A stretch of DNA of 64,000 nt from an uncultured Bacteroidota bacterium (lineage in GTDB: Bacteria > Bacteroidota > Bacteroidia > Chitinophagales > Chitinophagaceae): the NCBI GenBank assembly GCA_903929425.1, contig CAIYUO010000105.1:1-64000 (forward strand). The letters are read 5' to 3'. The notes beneath the pieces are model-generated. The model saw only the letters and a list, made by a program, of their open reading frames with translations. It did not search any database and was not told the DNA's origin. The translations under genes were made by a program, and so were the position numbers. Shown in pieces: positions 36,676-45,452 of the stretch. The first letter of the stretch is position 1. Each line of letters starts with the position of its first letter.

Positions 36676-38445
36676 ATGAAAATACTATTTCAATATATTC
36701 GACCCTTTAGAAACCTTGTATTTATTGCGTTTATTTTGGCTGCCATCAACCAAACATTTTCCATGTTTGACCCCATGTTATTTGGTAGGTTAATTGATGA
36801 ATTTGCAAAAACACCATTTGTAGATGCATTAGGGCATATTAGAACTGAACCTATCTATTTAAAAGGCATTGGTAACATTCTATTATTATTAGTAGGTACA
36901 GCAATGGTAAGTAGAATTGCAAAGGCTTTTCAGGATTACACCGTAAATGTAATCATTCAAAAATTTGGCGCTTCCTTGTTTACCGATGGTTTAAAGCATT
37001 CAATGCAATTACCTTATCAAGCATTTGAGGATCAACGAAGTGGAGAGACCTTGTCAATATTAACCAAAGCACGTGCTGACTGTGAAAAATTTATTAGTTA
37101 TGTAATTAATGTAGTATTTGGAATTGTTGTGAGTATTGTATTTATATCGATTTATGCTACCAAGCTTCACTGGTCCATTATGCCTATTTATATTTTAGGA
37201 GCCGGAACTATAGCTTATGTAACTAATTTATTGAGTAAGCGAATTAAGTCAATTCAAAAAAATATTGTAAAGGAAACCACTACCCTTGCTGGTACAACTA
37301 CCGAAAGTTTGCGCAACATTGAATTGGTAAAAAGCTTAGGACTAACTAATCAGGAAGTAGACAGGCTTAATAACAATACCTACAAAATTTTAGCATTAGA
37401 ATTAAAAAAAGTAAAAAACATACGTTCTTTAAGTTTTATACAGGGAACGATGGTTAACTTTTTAAGACAGGTTATCACCTTTACTTTAATGTGGTTAATT
37501 TTCAAAGAGATTTTAACTGTAGGGCAATTAATTTCACTGCAGTTTTATAGCTTTTTTATTTTTGGTCCACTACAGGAAATTGGCAGTATCATTATGAGCT
37601 ATCGTGAAACCGAAGCGTCCTTGAATAATTTTGATGCGTTAATGAAAAAAGAAATTGAAATAAATCCTGCGGATGCGGTTCCTATTGGCAATATTGAGCA
37701 TTTGGCATTTGACCATGTTGGATTTCAACATCAAACGGCAAATTTCAAAGCCATGGATGATATTAGCTTTGAGGTTAAAAAGGGGGAAACTATTGCTTTT
37801 GTTGGACCCTCAGGTGCTGGTAAAAGTACTTTGGTAAAGCTGATTGTAGGATTGTATCAAACACAAGAAGGGCAGATCGTTATCAATGGAGTCAATAGCA
37901 AACAAATTGACATGAATGAACTTAGAAATCAAATAAGTTTTGTTACACAGGATACCCAATTGTTTGCAGGTACAATTCGCGAAAACTTAGCCTTTGTTGC
38001 ACCAAATGCTAGTGAGGAAGAAATGTTAATTGCCTTACAAAAATCAAGTTGTAGTAATATTTTAGATAAAGGTGGTAATGGATTAGCTACTGTCATCGGA
38101 GAAGGTGGTTTAAAGTTAAGTGGTGGTGAAAAACAAAGACTATCCATTGCTCGTGCATTATTAAGACATCCACACTTATTAATATTTGACGAAGCTACTT
38201 CTAGTTTAGATAGTTTAACCGAGGAGTCCATTACCGATACCATTCGTGAATTATCTGCCGAGCGTGAACAAATTACGATTATGATTGCACACCGCTTAAG
38301 TACCATCATTCATGCAACAAGGATATATGTATTAGAAAAAGGGAAAGTAATTGAGCAAGGTAATCATGAATCATTGCTTGCAGAAAAAGGTTTGTATTAT
38401 GCTATGTGGAGACAACAAATTGGGGAGCGTAAGCCAACTCATTAA
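36676..38445 (+). CDS. ABC exporter, fused permease-ATPase
   Basis: A second half-exporter, 589 residues. Six membrane helices fill the first 310 residues; the ATPase domain has Walker A GPSGAGKST near residue 376, signature LSGGEKQRLSIARALL near residue 480, Walker B LLIFDEATSSLD and H-loop IAHRLST. It is distinct from the exporter at 13030-14829 (canonical LSGGE signature instead of LSLGQ). Substrate unknown. A near-consensus promoter (TTTG at 36641, TATATTTA about 17 bases later) lies right after the engB terminator. Confidence 0.93.
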   Translation: MKILFQYIRPFRNLVFIAFILAAINQTFSMFDPMLFGRLIDEFAKTPFVDALGHIRTEPIYLKGIGNILLLLVGTAMVSRIAKAFQDYTVNVIIQKFGASLFTDGLKHSMQLPYQAFEDQRSGETLSILTKARADCEKFISYVINVVFGIVVSIVFISIYATKLHWSIMPIYILGAGTIAYVTNLLSKRIKSIQKNIVKETTTLAGTTTESLRNIELVKSLGLTNQEVDRLNNNTYKILALELKKVKNIRSLSFIQGTMVNFLRQVITFTLMWLIFKEILTVGQLISLQFYSFFIFGPLQEIGSIIMSYRETEASLNNFDALMKKEIEINPADAVPIGNIEHLAFDHVGFQHQTANFKAMDDISFEVKKGETIAFVGPSGAGKSTLVKLIVGLYQTQEGQIVINGVNSKQIDMNELRNQISFVTQDTQLFAGTIRENLAFVAPNASEEEMLIALQKSSCSNILDKGGNGLATVIGEGGLKLSGGEKQRLSIARALLRHPHLLIFDEATSSLDSLTEESITDTIRELSAEREQITIMIAHRLSTIIHATRIYVLEKGKVIEQGNHESLLAEKGLYYAMWRQQIGERKPTH

Positions 38446-38464
38446 AAAAATGATCTTCCTTAAT

Positions 38465-38908
38465 TTAATCTCGTTCAAATTTCTTTTTTAAATATTCCAT
38501 TACGGTTGGATCTTCGAGACCTTCCATATCGCTTAATTCAATTTCAATAGCTTTTGTACTTAACCTAATTTCAATAAAAGAAAGTAAGATAGACCATGAA
38601 AATGAAATTAAACTAGCGGCAAAAACAAATTGTGCTATACGTTGGGAATCAATGTAAATAAAGAACATTGAAACAATAGAAAACAACAAAGAGGCTACAC
38701 CATATGTTTGCATGTTTCTAATGAGTTTAAGACGATATTTTAAATTCTTAATTTGGATAAAAATTAAATGCCTTTGCTCCTGTGTTTGATATTTGTCGTG
38801 CAGTGCCCTAACACGGCTAGACAAGGCTAAAAAACGGTTGGTATAAGCCAGCATGATTAAACTAATTGCTGGAAAAAGAAGTGCGGGTATATTTACAGTT
38901 AATTCCAT
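38465..38908 (-). CDS. DUF2721 membrane protein
   Basis: A 147-residue inner-membrane protein of the DUF2721 family, function unknown. It has an N-terminal helix followed by the family motif NRFLALSSRVRALH near residues 24-37, a cytoplasmic helical segment, then two membrane helices (about 70-87 and 93-112). Its predicted -7 box ends four bases before the ATG, so the mRNA is probably leaderless, and the promoter is interleaved with that of uvrC in a palindrome. Function relative to UvrC is unknown. Confidence 0.85.
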   Translation of the reverse strand: MELTVNIPALLFPAISLIMLAYTNRFLALSSRVRALHDKYQTQEQRHLIFIQIKNLKYRLKLIRNMQTYGVASLLFSIVSMFFIYIDSQRIAQFVFAASLISFSWSILLSFIEIRLSTKAIEIELSDMEGLEDPTVMEYLKKKFERD

Positions 38909-38939
38909 AGCACAAAAATATAAAGTATTTTTGTGCTAT
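38907..38939. promoter_or_regulatory. Palindrome with interleaved divergent promoters (DUF2721 / uvrC)
   Basis: A perfect inverted repeat with 14-bp arms (38907-38920 and 38926-38939) around a 5-bp centre. Each arm contains TATTTTTG in opposite orientation: 38926-38933 for uvrC and, on the minus strand, 38913-38920 for the DUF2721 gene. Each promoter's spacer therefore includes the other's -7 box, so they should compete. Confidence 0.75.
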
Positions 38940-38959
38940 CGGTGTAATTGCTACAATAA

Positions 38960-40759
38960 ATGGAAAAAGAGCTTTTTAAGAAAATACAGGATAGTCTCCC
39001 AAATGAACCTGGCATTTATCAATATTTTGATGAAAAGGGTAATTTATTATATGTTGGCAAGGCTAAAAATATTCGTAAAAGGGTTAGCTCCTATTTTTTA
39101 TCCAATCATCAACATACGCTTAAGACCATTGAATTGGTTCAGAAAATAAAGGATATTCAGTTCACCATTGTGAATTCGGAGCACGATGCTTTTATCCTTG
39201 AAAACGAGCTCATTAAAAATTACCAGCCTAAATATAATATCAATTTAAAGGATGATAAAACCTACCCATATATTGTTATTAAAAAAGAAAACTTCCCAAG
39301 GGTATTTTTAACTAGACGAAAAATAAATGACGGAAGCACTTATATTGGTCCATTCACACATGTAATGGCAGTGAGAGAATTAATTGACCATATAAAACAT
39401 ACCATTCCTTTAAGAACTTGCACCCTACCCCTTACTGAAAAAAATATTAAACAGGGAAAATTCAAAGTTTGTTTAGAATATCATTTAGGCAATTGTTTGG
39501 GACCTTGTCAGGGCTTTCAAAGTAAGGAAGCTTATAGCCATTCCATTGAGCAAGTGCAACATTTATTGAAAGGAAATGTCAAACCAGTCATTCATAATTT
39601 AAAGGCACAAATGCTTGATGAAGCAAATGCAATGGCCTTTGAAAAAGCAGCTATTACTAAAAAGAAAATCGAAGAACTAAACCACTACCAAACCAATTCA
39701 GTGGTGTATACAAAGCAACAGCACGCCATGGATGTGTTCTCAATTGCACACGAATCGGATCAGGCTTACGTAAGTTATTTGATGGTTGAAAACGGTAGAA
39801 TCATACAAACGCATATACTACCTTTATCTGTTCCTTTGGAGGAAAGCAAGGAAACCATATTAATTTTTGCGATTCATTATTTTAGAACCAATTTAAGTAG
39901 TCGGGCGAAAGAAATTATTGTGCCTTTTGAATTAGGCGAAAAAGTATTTGATGTAAAATATACGATTCCCCAGGTTGGAGATAAAGAACAGTTATTAGCA
40001 CTTTCTCAAAAAAATGCAAACTATGCACTCAAAGAATGGAAGCATAAACAAGCATTGTTAAGTGTAGAGACAATTGAATATAGTGAGGTGCTTGAGGAAA
40101 TGAAAGAAGCTTTACACTTAAAACAAACCCCTAATCATATAGAATGCTTTGACAACTCCAATTTTCAAGGAGCATACCCTGTATCCGCCATGGTTTGTTT
40201 TAAAAATGGCACACCCAGCAAATCAGACTATCGAAAGTTTAATATTAAAACAGTGTTGGGGATTAACGACTTTGCCAGCATGAAGGAATCAGTTGGGAGG
40301 CGCTATAAGTCCGTTATAGAAAACAAACAACAACTACCGCAACTCATTATTATTGACGGCGGTAAAGGACAACTTAATGCAGCTTTAGAGGCTTTAACTG
40401 AATTAGGTATACAGGATAAAGTAACCACTGTAGGCTTGGCAAAAAATATTGAAGAGTTATTTTTCCCGGGCGATAGTAAATCTATTATTTTAGATTGGCA
40501 TAGTGAAGCCCATAAATTAATTCGAAACATTCGGGACGAAGTACACCGATTTGGCATACAGTTTCATAGGAGTAAACGTTCCAAAGGGGCACTTGAAACA
40601 GGGCTTGATCATATTGTAGGTATTGGACCAAAAACCAAAGAATTATTGTTACTTCATTTTAAATCAGTGCAAAAAATAAAACAAGCAAAGCCTACTTTAT
40701 TGGCTCAACTTATAGGCGATAAAAAAGCCGCTATTTTATTAGCGGCTTTTGAAAAGTAA
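38960..40759 (+). CDS. uvrC: Excinuclease ABC subunit C
   Basis: UvrC makes both incisions in nucleotide excision repair. Domains in order are the GIY-YIG nuclease (PGIYQYFDEKGNLLYVGKAK near residues 16-36), a cysteine region near residue 170, UVR (about residues 203-238), the RNase H-like C-terminal nuclease (ECFDNSNFQGAYPVSAMVCF near residue 395, IIDGGKGQL near residue 460), and two helix-hairpin-helix motifs at the end (VGIGPKTKELLLLHF). At 599 residues it is complete. The final codons form one half of a terminator hairpin shared with the convergent gld operon. Confidence 0.96.
   Translation: MEKELFKKIQDSLPNEPGIYQYFDEKGNLLYVGKAKNIRKRVSSYFLSNHQHTLKTIELVQKIKDIQFTIVNSEHDAFILENELIKNYQPKYNINLKDDKTYPYIVIKKENFPRVFLTRRKINDGSTYIGPFTHVMAVRELIDHIKHTIPLRTCTLPLTEKNIKQGKFKVCLEYHLGNCLGPCQGFQSKEAYSHSIEQVQHLLKGNVKPVIHNLKAQMLDEANAMAFEKAAITKKKIEELNHYQTNSVVYTKQQHAMDVFSIAHESDQAYVSYLMVENGRIIQTHILPLSVPLEESKETILIFAIHYFRTNLSSRAKEIIVPFELGEKVFDVKYTIPQVGDKEQLLALSQKNANYALKEWKHKQALLSVETIEYSEVLEEMKEALHLKQTPNHIECFDNSNFQGAYPVSAMVCFKNGTPSKSDYRKFNIKTVLGINDFASMKESVGRRYKSVIENKQQLPQLIIIDGGKGQLNAALEALTELGIQDKVTTVGLAKNIEELFFPGDSKSIILDWHSEAHKLIRNIRDEVHRFGIQFHRSKRSKGALETGLDHIVGIGPKTKELLLLHFKSVQKIKQAKPTLLAQLIGDKKAAILLAAFEK
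40723..40750. terminator. Bidirectional terminator inside the 3' end of uvrC
   Basis: A perfect 10-bp inverted repeat, AAAAGCCGCT/AGCGGCTTTT, with an 8-nt loop, located inside the last codons of uvrC (encoding the KAAILLAAF region). On the minus strand it is followed by T-rich sequence and sits 27 bases after the gldN stop, so it probably ends the gld operon as well as uvrC. Confidence 0.8.
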
Positions 40760-40776
40760 TTTTAAGATAACCTGTT

Positions 40777-41766
40777 TTAATATACCCATCGATCTTGTTC
40801 AAAATCATCAATTCGTTGACGAATTTTATCAGATTCTAGTAATCTTTTTTTAGGGTCTTTTATGGTGTTTTTCAATTCCTTATTGGTATAATTCTCATAA
40901 GAAGTCTTAATAATATGGGAATCAAAATATCTGTTCTCCATAATGTATGCCCAATCACTGATTGATTTTTGATTTTTAGGATTGTACACTTTGTACTCCG
41001 CTAAATTTTTTCTCAATTTTGGATAATATAACCAAAATAAAGTTTTCATATAAATAGAATCGCGTTCAACGGTTTCACCATTAGGTAAAACAACTGGTAT
41101 TTTTTCTTCCATTCTAGCAACGGGAGCAATGCCTAGAATTCTATAGTACATTCTACTTGTTCTATTATCAAAAATATGTTGAGCTTTAATTCTAAAAGTA
41201 GTAATATTATCAACCAATGGGGTTTCTGATGTTTTATCATAAAAAGATAAAGTATCTTTAACTCCTGTTTCTGGATTAGTTCTTGTCGTAACCATTATTT
41301 TACCATTAAATATTCCTCTTAAACTATCTATACTTAACGGAGTAGTGAATCTGTCATTATTAGTTGCATATGCTTTTATATTAGCGGTATCAGAAACTAA
41401 AATTTTGATTAATATCGCTATAAAACGTTGATCCCCATTTTCATCATCATCATTTGATTGATAAATAAAATGTCTATTTTTTTTCTCTCTTGCATCAATA
41501 TCTTCAATAATAGTTTCTGAATACAAAATATCCTCTTTTCTTAAAATAGGCATTTGTAATGAATATTTTTCAGTCTTTTTTGCCTCTATCAAAGAATCTG
41601 GGAAAAAAGTATAGTTATACTCTAAACTGGGTTCTATCTTAGTTTTAATATTTCCAAAATCATTTACGTCATATTGAGGCTTAATTTGAGCATAACTATT
41701 AGAAACTATTAATAGTACTAGACTTAATATTAAGGTTGATTGAGTAAAAATTAATTTGTTTTTCAT
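40777..41766 (-). CDS. gldN: Type IX secretion system protein GldN
   Basis: GldN/PorN is a periplasmic partner of the GldK ring in the type IX secretion system. The 329-residue protein has a signal peptide (residues 1-26), the recognisable GldN core YSETIIEDIDAREKKNRHF near residues 82-100, and the C-terminal LFWLYYPKLRKNL segment near residue 244. It is the last gene of gldK-gldL-gldM-gldN, the standard order. Confidence 0.93.
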   Translation of the reverse strand: MKNKLIFTQSTLILSLVLLIVSNSYAQIKPQYDVNDFGNIKTKIEPSLEYNYTFFPDSLIEAKKTEKYSLQMPILRKEDILYSETIIEDIDAREKKNRHFIYQSNDDDENGDQRFIAILIKILVSDTANIKAYATNNDRFTTPLSIDSLRGIFNGKIMVTTRTNPETGVKDTLSFYDKTSETPLVDNITTFRIKAQHIFDNRTSRMYYRILGIAPVARMEEKIPVVLPNGETVERDSIYMKTLFWLYYPKLRKNLAEYKVYNPKNQKSISDWAYIMENRYFDSHIIKTSYENYTNKELKNTIKDPKKRLLESDKIRQRIDDFEQDRWVY

Positions 41767-41808
41767 GAATATTTAGTTAGCCAGATTTGTTATAATTATT
41801 GAACTTAT

Positions 41809-43386
41809 CTATTTTAAAGAGAAACCAATAGTATTTGTCATTCTTTGTTCCGTCTTAGCAGCATCTAACGCAATGATATCAGAAATAATAACACTCGTTC
41901 CAGAAGTACATCTATTCATTAAAGCAGTCGCACCTGATAATGTTGCTCCTTTTAAAGTTATTGTTTCAGTATCAGCAAATCCTTTACCAGAAAAGCTCAT
42001 TTTGAAAGAACTCACCGTGTAATTAACACCTTCCAATATAAAACCAGGCAACGATACTTCTAACCTATTTTGTAATTTAAATTCACCTGCACCTACAACA
42101 CCACCATTTGGATGAGAAAAATTGTCAGTACCCGTCAGAATTACTTTCGTAGGAGGTGGTAGTTTTTTAGAAGGGATAACAACTTTTGAAGTCGTTTTTC
42201 CATCGGAAACTGAAAGTGTAATTGGACCTTCAGCAGATGTAATCACCTTATAAGAACCTGGTCCACTTTCACTTACTGTTGCAGCACCAGACACCACATT
42301 TATTTTAATGGCTCCAGCACCACCAGCTGCACCCGAAACAGATAATTGATTACCTCCAGGTGCACCAATGTAAAATACCCTTGTTGCATCCGTTGAAACA
42401 GCTAATCCAGCAGGTACTCCAACTTTGTATTTAATATCAGTTGATGTTGTTTTTTGTTCACCTGAAGGATCCTTATATGAAATAGTAATGTGCTTTGTAT
42501 AATCTCCTGGATTTGATGCGATGGTTTTATAAATAGCTTGTCCATCAGCATTTAAAGGAACATTTGCACCATCAATTGTAATAATGGGTCTAGTATCATT
42601 ATTGTATGCACCTAGACCAGCTGTAATTGAAAATTCATCACCTGTCATCACCAATGTTGAACTCGCATTTGCAATAACTCCAAATTTATTAATTGGAATC
42701 ATAATTGAATTAATTTGTGAATAACAGTATTCAATCAACTGCGTTTCACTATTTCTAATATCATTTTGAAATTTAGAAAGAATTGCTAATGCCGCAACCG
42801 ATGGTGTCATGTGAAAATAAATATTAGCCCATGTTTGAGCAGGTGTCATCGCTGACAATGCATTGTTATTAGAAGTTGGAATACTTGTAAAATCAGGTAA
42901 TGTATTCACTTGATTTTCTAAAGTATTGTCTATTTTTTTTAATTCCTCTTTATACTGACTTAACATGCCAAACAACTGATCTCCTTTTGTTTGTCCAGCA
43001 CTTCCATTTAGAAACATTCTTGTTGCTGCTTCTAAATCATCTTCTTTAAAAGGACCATTTGAAACTTTTTGTCCAGACTCTTTTTTCAAATCAGTTTTTA
43101 AAGTTTCTAATTGATTGAACAGATTTTCTGAAATTTCTTTCACTTTTTCAGCCCTTGGTTTCCAAATTGCAACTTTCGATGCAAACTGTTTATTTGAATC
43201 GTCGGAAAAATCTTTAATTAACTTTTCACTACGTTCAGCTAATCCTTTGTTAGATTTACCAAAGCTTTCATCGATTGTTTTAAATGCATTCAATATTTCA
43301 CTTGAAACATTTAGTGCAAGTATTGCAGTTAATACCAAATACATGATATTAATCATTTTCTGCCTCGGTTCTTTAGGTAAAGCCAT
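41809..43386 (-). CDS. gldM: Type IX secretion / gliding motor protein GldM
   Basis: GldM forms the periplasmic shaft of the proton-driven T9SS motor with GldL. It begins with the family N-terminus ALPKEPRQKMINIMYLVLTA, which contains the single membrane helix, and then a long periplasmic region folded into four domains, two of them Ig-like near residues 230-430. At 525 residues it is complete. The first cytosolic residues and the helix (about 13-33) contact GldL. Confidence 0.95.
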   Translation of the reverse strand: MALPKEPRQKMINIMYLVLTAILALNVSSEILNAFKTIDESFGKSNKGLAERSEKLIKDFSDDSNKQFASKVAIWKPRAEKVKEISENLFNQLETLKTDLKKESGQKVSNGPFKEDDLEAATRMFLNGSAGQTKGDQLFGMLSQYKEELKKIDNTLENQVNTLPDFTSIPTSNNNALSAMTPAQTWANIYFHMTPSVAALAILSKFQNDIRNSETQLIEYCYSQINSIMIPINKFGVIANASSTLVMTGDEFSITAGLGAYNNDTRPIITIDGANVPLNADGQAIYKTIASNPGDYTKHITISYKDPSGEQKTTSTDIKYKVGVPAGLAVSTDATRVFYIGAPGGNQLSVSGAAGGAGAIKINVVSGAATVSESGPGSYKVITSAEGPITLSVSDGKTTSKVVIPSKKLPPPTKVILTGTDNFSHPNGGVVGAGEFKLQNRLEVSLPGFILEGVNYTVSSFKMSFSGKGFADTETITLKGATLSGATALMNRCTSGTSVIISDIIALDAAKTEQRMTNTIGFSLK

Positions 43387-43419
43387 CTAGAATTAATTTA
43401 TTATGAATTAGTTAATTTA

Positions 43420-43962
43420 TTATTTGCCTTTGATTGCGTGAATCATATTGCTATACACTTGATTTAATTCAGTCAAATTATTTGCTAAAGCATTTAATTG
43501 GTCTTTTGTACGCGCTGCTTCACCAGCTGAGTTTGTCATGGTCTCAGTTACATTTTTCAAGCTGCCGTAAAAGTGATTTAACGCATCCAATGTTTTACCC
43601 ATTTCATCAAACTTGGAATTTAAATTTTGCAAACTCTGAGTTGACGAACTAATGGCCCCTAAATTATTATTTGTGTTGTCAATGGTTTGTTTAACCTCAT
43701 TCAATGCATGAATTAATTCAGCGCTATCTAATGTTGCAGATCCTCCAACACTTGCAACTTCACCATGATCATCTGAAGGTAAATAAGCATAAATCAAAAA
43801 GATCAAAGCCTCCGTTAACATACCAACAATCAATAATTCATTAGCGAATGGCCAGTGTAAAATTTTAAATAAAGCACCAACAATTACAACCGCAGCACCA
43901 ATTGATACCGCTTTGTCTACCCAAAATTTAAAATCTTTCTTTTGTGTTTGATCTTTACTCAT
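43420..43962 (-). CDS. gldL: Type IX secretion / gliding motor protein GldL
   Basis: GldL is the inner-membrane partner of GldM that converts the proton gradient into motion. The 180-residue protein has two membrane helices (about residues 16-33 and 40-59) with a conserved glutamate in the second (LTEALIFLIYA), which is the proposed proton-linked residue, then a cytoplasmic helical tail (residues 75-180). The tail is shorter than in F. johnsoniae GldL, but the core is intact. Confidence 0.93.
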   Translation of the reverse strand: MSKDQTQKKDFKFWVDKAVSIGAAVVIVGALFKILHWPFANELLIVGMLTEALIFLIYAYLPSDDHGEVASVGGSATLDSAELIHALNEVKQTIDNTNNNLGAISSSTQSLQNLNSKFDEMGKTLDALNHFYGSLKNVTETMTNSAGEAARTKDQLNALANNLTELNQVYSNMIHAIKGK

Positions 43963-43994
43963 AAATTGATTTTTATTAATTTTTAATGATTTAG

Positions 43995-45323
43995 TTAGTA
44001 CTTAGGAGGTGCAGATAACACACATCTGAAACCTATATAAGACTTAGCGTTAAATTGATATTCGTAATTTCTAGTGCTTACTTGACAATTGTACGCAATA
44101 TCCTTCCATGAACCACCACGGATTGATTTACGTGAACGAGCATCAGAAACCTCACTAGTTTCTTCAACATCATATTGATAGTTTGGGTTGAAATCGGCAG
44201 GTCCACCCGATTCGTCAAAAACAGTACTTGTCCATTCAGCAACGTTACCGGCCATATCATATAATCCAAATCCATTTTCCGAATAGGATCCTACTTTTAC
44301 GGGAGTAATTCCATCTATTTTAGTGTCTCCTCCAAAATAATCACCTCTGCCAGGTTTGAAATTAGCCATTAATCTTCCTTCTTTTGTTCTTGCAAAAGGA
44401 GCTCCCCATGGAAACATTGCATTTATTTTAGCATTACCTCTTGCAGCGTATTCCCATTCTGCTTCTGATGGTAATCGATATACTCCGTCAATTATATAAT
44501 CCTTCTTACCTGGTCTACCTTGAAAATAATCACTATGTTCAGTTCTCCAATGACAAAAAGCAGTTGCTTGTTTCCAAGTAACTCCTACAACAGGGTAATC
44601 AGAATATGATTTATGTGAAAAATACATAATCATTAGAGGATCATTTTGAGACATAGAAAAATCTCTTCCCCAAACTAAGGTATCAGGGTAAATTGCTTCA
44701 TTTTTTGTGACCTTAAAAAGATTTTTAGCGTTGATCAAACCTTTTCTAGAATTTGAAGTATCTGCCGCCTTTTTTAAATCAACAAAATAGTAACGATAAA
44801 TCATTTTTTTAGGATCCAATTGCAAAGGATGTCCTTTCATTCTATCCTGTTGTTGCAATACTAGTTCAGTTAATTTTGAAGATAATAAATCCTCAATTGA
44901 CTTTGCAGTTTTAGCATTTGAAATATTCCTATTCATAGAAGACACTTTATTCCAATCAACTTTTAATGTGTCATCATCAGGGATATCAATGGTTTTCAAA
45001 TAATAGTTTAAATATTTTAAGGAATCAGAAACATAATTTACAAACTTATGGTACTGTTCATTCGTAATTTCTGTTTTATCCATCCAAAAACTTGAGACAG
45101 AAACTAATTTTTTATGATTCATTAATGCATTATCTACCTGCTCGTCGCTTGCACCCATGTAATAACTACCCCCAGGTATATAAGCCATATTTGGGTCGAT
45201 TTTTAATTTTGGCTTACGAAAAATCTGATTAGACTCGAATGCAAAAAATAATAAAGTACTCATCGTTAAAACGAGTAACATTGAAAGAAATCTAAACCTT
45301 GCTATTTTCAAATTCTTAACCAT
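43995..45323 (-). CDS. gldK: Type IX secretion protein GldK (FGE-sulfatase fold)
   Basis: GldK/PorK forms the periplasmic ring under the outer membrane with GldN. The 442-residue protein has an N-terminal hydrophobic segment (residues 12-28) and then the formylglycine-enzyme-like domain: PGGSYYMGASDEQ near residue 51, WMDKTEITNEQYHKFVNYV, RLPSEAEWEYAARG and a C-terminal FRCVLS. GldK is generally a lipoprotein, but this sequence has no cysteine in its first 200 residues, so the usual lipobox is absent. It starts the gld operon; a 129-base gap separates it from the next gene and holds a short inverted repeat ACTTAC/GTAAGT at 45396-45411. Confidence 0.92.
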   Translation of the reverse strand: MVKNLKIARFRFLSMLLVLTMSTLLFFAFESNQIFRKPKLKIDPNMAYIPGGSYYMGASDEQVDNALMNHKKLVSVSSFWMDKTEITNEQYHKFVNYVSDSLKYLNYYLKTIDIPDDDTLKVDWNKVSSMNRNISNAKTAKSIEDLLSSKLTELVLQQQDRMKGHPLQLDPKKMIYRYYFVDLKKAADTSNSRKGLINAKNLFKVTKNEAIYPDTLVWGRDFSMSQNDPLMIMYFSHKSYSDYPVVGVTWKQATAFCHWRTEHSDYFQGRPGKKDYIIDGVYRLPSEAEWEYAARGNAKINAMFPWGAPFARTKEGRLMANFKPGRGDYFGGDTKIDGITPVKVGSYSENGFGLYDMAGNVAEWTSTVFDESGGPADFNPNYQYDVEETSEVSDARSRKSIRGGSWKDIAYNCQVSTRNYEYQFNAKSYIGFRCVLSAPPKY

Positions 45324-45452
45324 AACTATTATTTAAAACAAAACTGGACATGCCAAGATTTGTAATATTTTAATTTTATTTTATACGTTTTATGCACTTA
45401 CTCTTGTAAGTATGGATAAAGTTAATAAAATTAACCCTTTATGAGGTGCAAA

